A program made the translations under genes and the position numbers. A stretch of 64,000 nt of DNA from assembly GCF_001865575.2 (NCBI RefSeq), contig NZ_CP017561.2:2170001-2234000 (forward strand), read 5' to 3'. Shown in pieces: positions 1 to 7,792 of this stretch. Source of the DNA: Paraburkholderia sprentiae WSM5005. Lineage in GTDB: Bacteria > Pseudomonadota > Gammaproteobacteria > Burkholderiales > Burkholderiaceae. How positions within the stretch are numbered: position 1 is the stretch's first letter; every line of letters begins with the position of its first letter. The notes beneath the pieces were generated by a model that did no database searches, was not told where the DNA came from, and worked only from the letters and a program-made list of their open reading frames with translations.

Positions 1-10
1 AGAAACCGCG

Positions 11-538
11 CTAGCCTTCGAGCCGCTCGATCTGCGCGTCGATTTCCGACGCCACGCGCTCGATGAACATCAACTGCCGCACCGCCTCGCTCGCCGCCTG
101 ATTCGCGCCGCTATCGAGCGATGCGCCGAGCTTGTCGAAGCGCTGACGCTCTTCGTCACGCAGCTCCACGAGCAGCGCGTCGAGCGCGTCGACGTTCTTC
201 GCCGCGGCGGCGTCCTCGATGTTCTCGCGCCACTCCATCTGCTGCATCAGGAATGCGGGCTCCATCGCCGTGTTGTTCTCCGCGTCGACGTTGATGCCGC
301 GCAACGACAGCAGATAGGTCGCGCGCTTGAGCGGATCGCGCAGCGTCTGATAGGCCTCGTTCGCGCGCGTGGCCCATTGCATCGCGATACGCTTTTGCGC
401 ATCGCCGGCCGCGGCGAAGCGATCCGGATGCACCTGGGCCTGCACGGTGCGGTACGCGTGATCGAGCGTGCTCGCGTCGAGCGCAAATTGCGCCGGCAGA
501 CCAAACAGATCGAAGTGGCTGTCGTTCAGCGAGGCCAT
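11..538 (-). CDS. hscB: Fe-S cluster assembly J-domain co-chaperone HscB
   Basis: HscB stimulates the ATPase of the Hsp70 HscA and delivers the scaffold IscU with its nascent Fe-S cluster for transfer to apoproteins in the cytosol. The 175-residue length fits the family. The N-terminal J domain (about residues 8-75) carries the diagnostic HPD tripeptide in QVHPDRF, and the C-terminal helical domain (about 85-170) is the IscU-binding part. It lies downstream of iscA on the same strand. hscA and fdx are expected beyond the left edge, since the stop codon is only 10 bases from the window end. A terminator-like hairpin separates it from iscA. Confidence 0.96.
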   Translation of the reverse strand: MASLNDSHFDLFGLPAQFALDASTLDHAYRTVQAQVHPDRFAAAGDAQKRIAMQWATRANEAYQTLRDPLKRATYLLSLRGINVDAENNTAMEPAFLMQQMEWRENIEDAAAAKNVDALDALLVELRDEERQRFDKLGASLDSGANQAASEAVRQLMFIERVASEIDAQIERLEG

Positions 539-623
539 CGGATTAAAGTCCGTTGAGGAAAAGTGGCGTGGAAACGTTGAGCCCTTGCAGGCGTGAGCGC
601 TTGAGTCGCGCGGGGATCAAACT

Positions 624-647
624 AAAAAGGCGGCCCGCGCCGCCTTT
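624..647 (-). terminator. Intrinsic terminator-like hairpin between iscA and hscB
   Basis: Read on the minus strand, an 8-9 bp GC-rich stem (GGCGGC with GCCGCC, loop GCGG) is followed by TTTTT. It sits after the iscA stop and 86 bases before hscB, so it could lower read-through into hscBA. Only the sequence shape supports this. Confidence 0.6.
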
Positions 648-675
648 GATCCGCCGCACGCGGAAAGTAACGAAG

Positions 676-999
676 CTACACGCGGAATGACTCGCCGCAG
701 CCGCACTCGTCTTTCACGTTCGGATTGTTGAACCTGAAGCCTTCGTTCAGGCCCTCGCGCGCGAAGTCGAGCTCCGTGCCGTCGATATACGCAAGACTCT
801 TCGGGTCGACGACGACCTTCACGCCGCTCGTCTCGAACACCTGATCTTCTGGCGCGAGTTCGTCCACGTACTCGAGCTTGTAGGCGAGACCCGAGCAACC
901 GGTGGTGCGCACACCGACGCGCAGCCCGATGCCTTTACCACGGCGGGTCAGATACTTCCGGACGTGCTGTACTGCCTTTTCGGTCAACGTAATTGCCAT
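676..999 (-). CDS. iscA: Iron-sulfur cluster assembly protein IscA
   Basis: A-type carrier that binds iron or an Fe-S cluster and passes it to target proteins, working with IscU and IscS. The 107-residue length is exactly that of the family. The three conserved cysteines are visible: C35 in TTGCSGLAY and C99/C101 in ECGCGESF near the C terminus. It follows iscU by 82 bases on the same strand, and a strong 10-bp hairpin lies in that gap. No unusual residues were seen. Confidence 0.97.
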   Translation of the reverse strand: MAITLTEKAVQHVRKYLTRRGKGIGLRVGVRTTGCSGLAYKLEYVDELAPEDQVFETSGVKVVVDPKSLAYIDGTELDFAREGLNEGFRFNNPNVKDECGCGESFRV

Positions 1000-1021
1000 A
1001 ACGTTTCTCAGTTGCCAGCGT

Positions 1022-1049
1022 GCGCGGCGCGCGTGTGTTCGCGCCGCGC
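1022..1049. repeat. Perfect inverted repeat in the iscU-iscA gap
   Basis: GCGCGGCGCG and CGCGCCGCGC form a perfect 10-bp stem around an 8-base loop. No U-tract follows directly, so an mRNA-stabilising or processing hairpin that sets iscU versus iscA levels is more likely than a terminator. This role is inferred from position only. Confidence 0.5.
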
Positions 1050-1081
1050 CTACCGGTTACACCTTTTTCTTACCCTGTTGC

Positions 1082-1495
1082 TCAGGCAGCATTGCCGTCT
1101 TCGACAACCGCTGCTTCGCCGTGGCGCTGCTTGTAGTCGGCGACCGCCGCCTTGATCGCGTCTTCGGCGAGGATCGAGCAGTGGATTTTCACGGGCGGCA
1201 GTGCCAGCTCCTCGGCGATCTGCGTGTTCTTGATCGACATCGCCTGGTCGAGCGTCTTGCCCTTCACCCATTCGGTGACGAGCGAGCTCGACGCAATGGC
1301 GGAGCCACAGCCGTACGTCTTGAACTTCGCGTCTTCGATGATGCCGTCCGCGCCGACGCGGATCTGCAGCTTCATCACGTCGCCGCAAGCCGGCGCGCCG
1401 ACCATGCCGGTACCGACCGTGTCGTCGTCCTTCGCGAAGGAACCGACGTTGCGCGGGTTTTCGTAGTGGTCGAGGACCTTGTCGCTATAAGCCAT
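1082..1495 (-). CDS. iscU: Fe-S cluster scaffold protein IscU
   Basis: Scaffold on which IscS-derived sulfur and iron are assembled into [2Fe-2S] clusters before HscAB-assisted transfer. The 137 residues show the three cluster ligands C37 (GAPACGD), C63 (TYGCGSA) and C106 (IHCSILAEDA), the conserved D39, and the HscA recognition motif LPPVK at residues 99-103 just before C106. It lies 72 bases downstream of iscS in the isc operon. Complete and typical. Confidence 0.98.
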   Translation of the reverse strand: MAYSDKVLDHYENPRNVGSFAKDDDTVGTGMVGAPACGDVMKLQIRVGADGIIEDAKFKTYGCGSAIASSSLVTEWVKGKTLDQAMSIKNTQIAEELALPPVKIHCSILAEDAIKAAVADYKQRHGEAAVVEDGNAA

Positions 1496-1567
1496 GATTA
1501 CACTCCTTGATTCGTTTCAACCTGCAATCCGATCAACCTTCGATGTGCGCTTCGTCCAGCCGGCGCG

Positions 1568-2791
1568 TCAGTGCGCGGCCCACTGGATGGTCGACAGATC
1601 GATCCCGTCCTTGTGCATTTCCCACAGCGGCGACAGATCGCGCAGCTTGGAAATCTTCGACTTCAGCAGGTTGATCACGTAATCGATTTCCTGCTCGGTC
1701 GTGAACCGCCCCACCGTGAAGCGGATCGAGCTGTGCGCGAGTTCGTCGTTGCGGCCAAGCGCGCGCAGTACGTACGACGGCTCCAGCGACGCCGACGTGC
1801 ACGCCGAACCCGACGACACCGCCACGTCCTTGACCGCCATGATCAGCGATTCGCCTTCGACGAAATTGAAGCTGATGTTCAGGTTGTGCGGCACACGTTT
1901 TTCCATGTCGCCGTTCACATACACTTCTTCGATTTCCGACAGGCCTTTCAGCAGTCGGTCGCGCAGCATGCGGATGCGCTCGTTTTCGGTCGCCATCTCT
2001 TCACGCGCGATACGAAACGCTTCGCCCATGCCGACGATCTGGTGCGTGGCCAGCGTGCCCGAGCGCATGCCGCGCTCGTGGCCGCCGCCGTGCATCTGCG
2101 CTTCGATACGAATACGCGGTTTGCGGCGCACGTACAGCGCGCCGATGCCCTTGGGACCGTAGGTCTTGTGGGCCGAAAACGACATCAGATCGACCTTCAG
2201 CTTCTGCAGATCGATCTGGATCTTACCGGTGGCCTGCGCCGCGTCGACGTGGAAAATGATGCCCTTCTCACGCGTGATCTCGCCGATCGCCTCGATGTCC
2301 TGGATTACGCCGATCTCGTTGTTGACCGACATGACCGACACCAGAATCGTGTCCGGGCGCAGCGCGCCCTTGAACGCATCGAGGTCGATCAGACCGTCGT
2401 CCTTGACATCCAGATACGTGACGTCGAAGCCTTCGCGCTCCAGCTCGCGGCAGGTGTCCAGCACCGCCTTGTGCTCGGTCTTCACCGTGATGATGTGCTT
2501 GCCCTTGCTCTTGTAGAAGTGCGCCGCACCCTTCAGCGCGAGGTTGTCCGACTCCGTTGCACCCGAGGTCCAGATGATTTCGCGCGGGTCGGCGTTCACG
2601 AGCGCGGCGACCTGCTCTCGCGCTTCCTCGACCGCGCGCTCGGCGTGCCAGCCATAGGCGTGGCTACGCGACGCGGGATTGCCGAATTGCTCGCGCAGAT
2701 ACGGGATCATCTTGTCCACCACACGCGGATCGATCGGCGTCGTGGCGCTGTAGTCCATGTAGATGGGAAGATGGAGAGAGTCGTTGTTCAT
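1568..2791 (-). CDS. iscS: Cysteine desulfurase IscS
   Basis: PLP-dependent cysteine desulfurase that removes sulfur from L-cysteine as a persulfide and supplies it to IscU, tRNA thiolation and other pathways. The 407 residues fit class I desulfurases. The PLP-binding lysine lies in [12 protein letters not shown] (about residue 210) and the catalytic cysteine in [14 protein letters not shown] (about 332), on the usual mobile loop. The ATG at 2791 is preferred over an in-frame TTG at 2794 because a GGAG lies 6 bases upstream. It sits between iscR and iscU. Confidence 0.97.
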   Translation of the reverse strand: MNNDSLHLPIYMDYSATTPIDPRVVDKMIPYLREQFGNPASRSHAYGWHAERAVEEAREQVAALVNADPREIIWTSGATESDNLALKGAAHFYKSKGKHIITVKTEHKAVLDTCRELEREGFDVTYLDVKDDGLIDLDAFKGALRPDTILVSVMSVNNEIGVIQDIEAIGEITREKGIIFHVDAAQATGKIQIDLQKLKVDLMSFSAHKTYGPKGIGALYVRRKPRIRIEAQMHGGGHERGMRSGTLATHQIVGMGEAFRIAREEMATENERIRMLRDRLLKGLSEIEEVYVNGDMEKRVPHNLNISFNFVEGESLIMAVKDVAVSSGSACTSASLEPSYVLRALGRNDELAHSSIRFTVGRFTTEQEIDYVINLLKSKISKLRDLSPLWEMHKDGIDLSTIQWAAH

Positions 2792-2869
2792 CAATTGCTC
2801 CGGGACGTCATGTGCTCTGGCTTCTGGATTCGATATGGGGCTGCGGCGTGGGTTTTCTATTGCCGCGCT

Positions 2870-3400
2870 TCATGAACCGGCCATGTTGAAAACGGAATTG
2901 GGACCTTTGGGCGCCACGCGGGCAGGTTCGACCGCCGGCGCGTCGTTACGCCTGTCGCGCAGCACCGCCGGCGCGCCTTCGCGCGAGCGCTGCTGATCGA
3001 CCAGATCCTTCAGCGAAACCGAATCGAGGTATTCGACCATTTTCTGGTTCAGCGTCGACCACAGCTCATGCGTCATGCAGTGGCCGTCGTGCTGCTTGGT
3101 ACCTTCGCACGTGCCTTTGCCGCCGCACTGGGTCGCGTCGAGCGGTTCGTCGACCGCGATGATGATGTCGGCCACCGTTACCTCTTCGGCGCGGCGCGCG
3201 AGATTGTAGCCGCCGCCCGGTCCGCGCACGGACTCGACGATTTCATGACGGCGCAGCTTGCCAAACAGCTGCTCGAGATACGACAGGGAGATGTGTTGGC
3301 GCTGGCTGATACCCGCAAGCGTCACCGGGCCCTGCTCCTGGCGCAGTGCCAGGTCGATCATCGCCGTGACGGCGAAACGGCCTTTCGTGGTGAGTCTCAT
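2870..3400 (-). CDS. iscR: Rrf2-family Fe-S regulator IscR
   Basis: [2Fe-2S]-dependent repressor of the isc operon and global Fe-S regulator. An N-terminal winged helix (about residues 1-60, beginning MRLTTKGRFAV) is followed by the cluster-binding loop with C92, C98, C108 and H111. The spacing C-X5-C-X9-C is four residues longer than the C-X5-C-X5-C of E. coli IscR; the extra residues lie around KQHDG. The start at 3400 matches the family N terminus; the frame extends to 3418 but would add a non-conserved MRFPHY. Two type-1 IscR sites lie just upstream, so autorepression is expected. Confidence 0.95.
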   Translation of the reverse strand: MRLTTKGRFAVTAMIDLALRQEQGPVTLAGISQRQHISLSYLEQLFGKLRRHEIVESVRGPGGGYNLARRAEEVTVADIIIAVDEPLDATQCGGKGTCEGTKQHDGHCMTHELWSTLNQKMVEYLDSVSLKDLVDQQRSREGAPAVLRDRRNDAPAVEPARVAPKGPNSVFNMAGS

Positions 3401-3417
3401 ATAGTGTGGGAACCGCA

Positions 3418-3442
3418 ATTCTCGACAAGTTTTGTCAAGTAT
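3418..3442 (-). promoter_or_regulatory. IscR type-1 operator, promoter-proximal
   Basis: The minus strand reads ATACTTGAC-AAAACT-TGTCGAGAAT, close to the E. coli type-1 consensus ATASYYGACTRWWWYAGTCRRSTAT. It overlaps the -10 side of the predicted iscR promoter, a position suited to repression by holo-IscR. Confidence 0.7.
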
Positions 3443-3465
3443 AAATACATGAGCGATTTAGTCAA
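3438..3465 (-). promoter_or_regulatory. Sigma70 promoter of the isc operon
   Basis: On the minus strand TTGACT (3465-3460) and TATACT (3443-3438) are 16 bases apart, placing transcription start about 30 bases before the iscR ATG at 3400. Both elements are embedded in the two IscR-like sites. Confidence 0.65.
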
Positions 3466-3469
3466 GTAT
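3445..3469 (-). promoter_or_regulatory. IscR type-1 operator, distal
   Basis: The minus strand reads ATACTTGACT-AAATC-GCTCATGTAT, matching the type-1 consensus at all but about three positions. It covers the -35 region of the predicted isc promoter. Confidence 0.75.
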
Positions 3470-3592
3470 GGGCGGCAACTTTTGTGACATTCGCTTAATT
3501 GATCGTTATGTTTGGCGCCGCGCCAGCGTGCGCGGCGCATGCAGGATGTGGCCGCGCTTGCGCCCTCGCGCCCGCCCGTTCTCGCCCGAGAC

Positions 3593-4090
3593 CTACGCGA
3601 GCAACTGCGGGCGCAGCGCGGCGAGCAGCCCGCGGCAGGCTGCTTCGCACTGGTCGAGCACCAACTCGAAACCTTCCGCGCCGCCGAAGTACGGATCGAC
3701 GACCTCTCGCGCGCCGCTCCAGCGGCCATCCGACTCCGGCACGAACTCCATCAACAGACGGATCTTGTCGCGCTGCGCGGGCGGGCACAGTTGACGCAAC
3801 GCGGCGACGTTGCGGTCGTCCATTGCAATTAACAGATCGAAGCGCTCGAAATCCGCGACTGTGATCTGGCGGCCGCGCAGCGCGTCGAGCGCGTAGCCGC
3901 GCTGGCGCGCCGCGTCTCGAGCCCGTTCGTCGGGCGCCGCGCCGATGTGCCAATCGCCGGTGCCGGCCGAATCGAGAAGAATGCGGTCTGCCAGCTTCGC
4001 CTCGTCGACCAGACGACGCATCACGCCCTCCGCCGTCGGTGAACGGCAGATATTCCCTAGACACACGAAACAGACGGACACAGTGTTCAT
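3593..4090 (-). CDS. Low-molecular-weight protein tyrosine phosphatase
   Basis: Cytosolic phosphatase of the LMW-PTP family. The P-loop CX5R signature is at the N terminus (CLGNICRS, residues about 9-16), and the general-acid aspartate is in the C-terminal VDPYFGG segment. At 165 residues it is typical in length. The ATG at 4090 is chosen; an in-frame GTG at 4093 would add one residue. It is monocistronic, upstream of and co-directional with the isc operon, about 190 bases from iscR. No tyrosine kinase or exopolysaccharide gene is adjacent, so it is not evidently of the Wzb capsule type. The substrate is unknown. Confidence 0.92.
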   Translation of the reverse strand: MNTVSVCFVCLGNICRSPTAEGVMRRLVDEAKLADRILLDSAGTGDWHIGAAPDERARDAARQRGYALDALRGRQITVADFERFDLLIAMDDRNVAALRQLCPPAQRDKIRLLMEFVPESDGRWSGAREVVDPYFGGAEGFELVLDQCEAACRGLLAALRPQLLA

Positions 4091-4243
4091 CACGGATTGT
4101 TCGACGCTCGAGGCGCCGGCGCGGGCCGGCAGACAGTCAGCGGACTGCGCCGCGATTATACAAATCCCGGCAGATTCGCGCCGGGCGCGCCAAAGCCGCG
4201 CAAGCGCAGTGGGCTTCGGGCCGCCGCCGTCCGACGCACCTGC

Positions 4244-4483
4244 TCACGACGCTTGCGCAAGCGGCGTCACGGTGGCGGCGCGCATCGGCTCGGACGGCAA
4301 TGCCGGCGCGGCGTCGATCAAGCCGTACGACGCCGCGCGTGCCAGTTCGGCGGTCAGGTGGTTGGCGTCGAGCGGCATCTGCGAACGGCTCGAAGCGGTT
4401 TGGCCGTTGATGTGCAGAGCGGCGAGCACCGCGAGGGGCACCGCAATGGCCAGAGGCCGGTACACCGATATTGTCTTTTTCAT
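4244..4483 (-). CDS. Small secreted or membrane-anchored hypothetical protein
   Basis: 79 residues starting MKKTISVYRP, followed by a hydrophobic stretch (about residues 11-27) that could be a signal peptide or single membrane anchor, then a polar, Ala-rich tail with no recognised domain. A start 24 bases upstream is possible, but the MKKT start has the usual positively charged n-region. It stands alone between the phosphatase and a divergent lipoprotein gene. I do not recognise the family; export is the only supported statement. Confidence 0.5.
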   Translation of the reverse strand: MKKTISVYRPLAIAVPLAVLAALHINGQTASSRSQMPLDANHLTAELARAASYGLIDAAPALPSEPMRAATVTPLAQAS

Positions 4484-4694
4484 GATGTGTTTTCCAATTA
4501 GCGGCACATGCGCTCATCGCGCACTATGCCCAGTCGAAATGCTATAGGAATTCACAATTGGGAAATACACGCCCGCGCGCGATAGATCGTTGCCCGAAAT
4601 AGAACAGCCAATCGGCCGCTAAGCGCCGGGCACCGGCTCCTGGCACGAAAAAGAAAAGCTTACAAACGCATACAAAGCCACCGCGACGGACGGC

Positions 4695-4700
4695 GATAAT
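4695..4700 (+). promoter_or_regulatory. Candidate -10 element of the lipoprotein gene
   Basis: GATAAT lies 54 bases before the lipoprotein ATG at 4755. No convincing -35 hexamer was seen, so this is a weak call. Confidence 0.3.
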
Positions 4701-4754
4701 GATGGTCTTACTGTTACGTCGACATTTCTTTGTACTTGCAACCGGTCCGAAAAC

Positions 4755-5273
4755 ATGAAACGCATTGCACCTCTCGCTGGCCTCGTGGCCGCCGCGCTGC
4801 TCGGCGGCTGCGCGGTCTATCCGGACGGCACGCCCATGTACGGCAACGGCTACGGCGGTTATAGCGGTTACGACGGTTCCGCGTACCCGCCGGGCGCCGC
4901 GGTCGTGCCGCAAACCAACGTGTACCTCGGCTACGGCGATTACGGTCCTGGACGCTACTACAGTCCGGGGCCGGGCCCAGGCTATCGCGGCTATCCGGAC
5001 CGCGGTCATCCGGGCGACAACGACCGGCATCACGGCGATCATGACAACGATCGTGGCGACCACGGCGGCGGCCTTGGTCAACCGCACGGCGGCCCGCCGC
5101 CACAGGGCGCGGCGGGCGGTCCGCACGGTCCAGGTGGCGCCAATGGCGGGCCACGCCCCGGCGCAGGCGGCCCGCCGCCGGCCCAGCCGCAAGCAGGCAA
5201 CGGCGGCGGACGAGGTAACGCGTGGGTGAGAAACGCGCCCGCGCGGCAGGCGGGGCAGATGACCGAACATTGA
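4755..5273 (+). CDS. Gly/Pro/His-rich lipoprotein
   Basis: 172 residues with a lipoprotein signal peptide: MKRIAPLAG, a hydrophobic core, then the lipobox LLGGC with the lipidated cysteine near residue 22. The mature part starts with a Tyr/Gly-rich segment (repeats of GYGGY, YLGYGDYGPG), passes through an Asp/His-rich stretch (NDRHHGDHDNDRGDHGGG), and ends in a Gly/Pro-rich tail. It is low-complexity and probably unfolded or cell-wall associated; the His/Asp block could bind metal, which is speculation. A similar tail occurs in the SH3 protein at 58778-59455. No pathway is evident from neighbours. Confidence 0.72.
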   Translation: MKRIAPLAGLVAAALLGGCAVYPDGTPMYGNGYGGYSGYDGSAYPPGAAVVPQTNVYLGYGDYGPGRYYSPGPGPGYRGYPDRGHPGDNDRHHGDHDNDRGDHGGGLGQPHGGPPPQGAAGGPHGPGGANGGPRPGAGGPPPAQPQAGNGGGRGNAWVRNAPARQAGQMTEH

Positions 5274-5365
5274 GGAATGGGCGGGGCTGAGCCGCCACGC
5301 TCGCGCCCGTGCCACCTCGCAGCCGGCGCGAGCGCGGCCGTCAAATCACGCCTGACGCCGCCCGC

Positions 5366-6781
5366 TCAGCCGATGTGGCTGCGCTGGGCGGCATACAACT
5401 CCCGGAACGTACGGCCGACGGGTGCCGGCATGTCGCGCGTATCGGTCCAGCCCGCGCCGCCGAGCGGCAGTTTGGCGATCGACCGATTGCGCCCGCCCAT
5501 GCGCTCGAGCACGCGCACGGCGAGCTTGGTGAAGAGCGCATAGGCATCGGGATGCAGCGCGAGCCAACCCCACACCGCCAAGCCGGCGCGCTCCTTCCAC
5601 GGCCGCAGGTGTCGCTCCATCTGTTTTTCGCGCAGCTTGCGCAACAGATCGGATAGCGGGATGCCGACCGGACACACGCTATTGCACTCGCCGCACAACG
5701 TCGCGGCTTGGGGCAGATCGAGCGCCTTGTCGATGCCGACATAGCTCGGCGTCAGCACCGACCCCATCGGCCCCGGATAGACCCATCCATACGCGTGCCC
5801 GCCGACCTTCTGATACACCGGACAGTGGTTCATGCAGGCGCCGCAGCGGATGCAGCGAAGCATCTCCTGAAAGTCACCGCCGATCAGCCCCGTGCGCCCG
5901 CCGTCGACGAGCACCACGTACATATGCTCGGGCCCGTCCTGATCGCCCGCGCCACGCGGCCCGGTCAGCATCGAAAAATAGTTCGAGGTAGCCTGGCCGG
6001 TTGCCGAACGCGGCAGCAGGCGCATCGCGGTCGCAAGATCCTCGAGCGTCGGCAGTACCTTCTCGATGCCGGTGACAGCGACGTGCACGCGCGGCATCAC
6101 CGTGCACATACCTTCGTTGCCCTCGTTGGTCACGACCGCGACCGAGCCCGTTTCCGCAATGATGAAATTGCCTCCCGTGACGCCCATGTCCGCGCTCAGA
6201 AAATGAGGCCGCAACATCTCGCGCGCCTCGCGCGTCATGTCGGAAATGTCGGTCAGCCGCGGCCGGCCGTGCGTCTTCGCGAACAGATCGGCGATCTCGT
6301 CTTTATCCTTGTGAACGACCGGCGCGATGATGTGGCTCGGCGGCTCGTTGTCGTTGATCTGCAGGATGTATTCGCCGAGATCGGTTTCGATCGACTGCAC
6401 GCCCATCTGGCCGAGCACTTCGTTCAGACGCATTTCCTCGGTGACCATCGATTTGGTCTTGATCACCTTTTTCACGTCATGCTTGCGCGCGATGTCGCCG
6501 ACGAGTCGCGCCGCCTCCTGCGTCGTTTCCGCGAACAATACCGTCACGCCGCGCCGCGTCGCCTCGCGCTCGAAGGTTTCGAGCCACACGTCGAGATTCT
6601 CGAGCGCGCGATTGCGGCGCTCCTTTAGCGCAGCCCGCGTCGCGGGGAAGTCGATCGCGGTCATCGCGCTTGCGCGCGCCGACACGAACTTCGTAGACAG
6701 CTTGGTCAGGTTCTGCTGCAGGCGCTGGTCGGCGAGTTTCTGACCGGCGCGAGCCTTGAACTGCATCGATTGGACTTGCAT
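5366..6781 (-). CDS. lutB: L-lactate oxidation iron-sulfur protein LutB
   Basis: Component of the LutABC (LldEFG) system that oxidises L-lactate to pyruvate. An N-terminal LUD/DUF162 domain (about residues 50-290) precedes a ferredoxin-like domain with CIRCGACMNHCP and CGECNSVCPVGIP, which bind two [4Fe-4S] clusters. The ATG at 6781 (MQVQSMQFKARAG) resembles family N termini; the frame is open to 6835 with ATG and TTG alternatives. It follows lutA in a two-gene minus-strand operon. No lutC gene follows: the next 90 bases are non-coding and lead to an unrelated lipoprotein gene on the other strand. Confidence 0.92.
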   Translation of the reverse strand: MQVQSMQFKARAGQKLADQRLQQNLTKLSTKFVSARASAMTAIDFPATRAALKERRNRALENLDVWLETFEREATRRGVTVLFAETTQEAARLVGDIARKHDVKKVIKTKSMVTEEMRLNEVLGQMGVQSIETDLGEYILQINDNEPPSHIIAPVVHKDKDEIADLFAKTHGRPRLTDISDMTREAREMLRPHFLSADMGVTGGNFIIAETGSVAVVTNEGNEGMCTVMPRVHVAVTGIEKVLPTLEDLATAMRLLPRSATGQATSNYFSMLTGPRGAGDQDGPEHMYVVLVDGGRTGLIGGDFQEMLRCIRCGACMNHCPVYQKVGGHAYGWVYPGPMGSVLTPSYVGIDKALDLPQAATLCGECNSVCPVGIPLSDLLRKLREKQMERHLRPWKERAGLAVWGWLALHPDAYALFTKLAVRVLERMGGRNRSIAKLPLGGAGWTDTRDMPAPVGRTFRELYAAQRSHIG

Positions 6782-6889
6782 GGCGGCCCTGATGAGATCG
6801 GATTCAAACGAGCGGCGCATTGGCGCGCGACGCAATGCGTGGGAGACAGAGGAACGCGACGCGAGCGACGCGCCGTGTTCCCCGCGGGC

Positions 6890-7612
6890 TTACACGTCGC
6901 CGGCCAGCACTTGCGCGATATGCAGCACGCGCGTCGTCGCGTCGCCATTGCGACGCAGCCGACCCTCGATATTCAACATGCAGCCGAGGTCGCCAAGCAC
7001 CACCGTCCCGGCGCCGCTCGCGGCGATGTTCGCGCACTTTTCGTCGACGATCGCGGTCGAGATATCGCCGTACTTGACCGCGAACGTGCCGCCAAAGCCG
7101 CAGCAATGCTCGCAGCCTTTCATCTCGATGACTGCAACGCCGACCTGGGCGAGCAGTTGGCGCGGCTGCGCCTTCACGCCCAGTTCGCGCAAGCCCGAAC
7201 ACGAGTCGTGATACGTCACCTGCGCCGCGAACTCGCCCGGCTGCAACTGCACCTTCGCGACGTTGACGAGGAAATCCGTCAGCTCGAACACCTTGCCGCG
7301 CAGGCGGCCGAAACGATTCATCAGTTCGGGATCGTCGCGAAACAGGTCGCCGTAGTGCGCGCGGATCATTCCGCCGCACGAGCCCGACGGCACGACCACG
7401 TAGTCGAACTGCTCGAACTCGCGCAGCGTTTTCTCGGCGAGCTCGCGCGCGAGGCGGCGGTCGCCGGAGTTATACGCGGGTTGCCCGCAACAGGTTTGCG
7501 CGGGCGGCACCACGACCTCGAAACCGGCGCCTTCGATCAGTTTGATGACCGAAAAACCGATTTCAGGACGCATCAGGTCGATCAGGCACGTGACGAACAA
7601 TCCGACTCGCAT
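6890..7612 (-). CDS. lutA: L-lactate oxidation protein LutA (LldE)
   Basis: Fe-S oxidoreductase subunit of the LutABC L-lactate oxidation complex. The 240 residues contain the two CCG repeats of the family, TCCGQPAYNSG in the first half and HCCGFGGTFAVK in the second, which are cluster or cofactor ligands. The open frame reaches 7939, but the start at 7612 (MRVGLFVTCLIDLMRPE) has an excellent AAGGAGGG ribosome site 5 bases upstream and matches the family. It is divergent from an IclR-type regulator gene that starts at 7793, which probably controls it. Confidence 0.94.
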   Translation of the reverse strand: MRVGLFVTCLIDLMRPEIGFSVIKLIEGAGFEVVVPPAQTCCGQPAYNSGDRRLARELAEKTLREFEQFDYVVVPSGSCGGMIRAHYGDLFRDDPELMNRFGRLRGKVFELTDFLVNVAKVQLQPGEFAAQVTYHDSCSGLRELGVKAQPRQLLAQVGVAVIEMKGCEHCCGFGGTFAVKYGDISTAIVDEKCANIAASGAGTVVLGDLGCMLNIEGRLRRNGDATTRVLHIAQVLAGDV

Positions 7613-7750
7613 GAGCCCTCCTTTCGGGGAAACGTTCCTGATTATCCGCTGTTTGCCGGTGCAATACCAACGGCCGGAAGGCATAGGAAGCACGCCGCGC
7701 CGGATACGAAGCGCCTTTCCATGCGCGTTCGCTTTTTTCACCATACGAGA

Positions 7751-7756
7751 TACAAT
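7751..7756 (+). promoter_or_regulatory. -10 element of the iclR-type gene
   Basis: TACAAT places the transcription start near 7763, which allows the ATG at 7793 but excludes an in-frame ATG at 7721. The -35 match (TTCGCT, 17 bases upstream) is poor. Confidence 0.45.
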
Positions 7757-7792
7757 CAGTCTTCGCTGTTTGACGCATCCACCGATTCTCAT

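Noticed and set aside
7721..7792. Longer N terminus for the IclR-type regulator (ATG at 7721)
   Set aside because: A TACAAT -10 box at 7751 lies between the two candidates, and the extension is not typical of the family.
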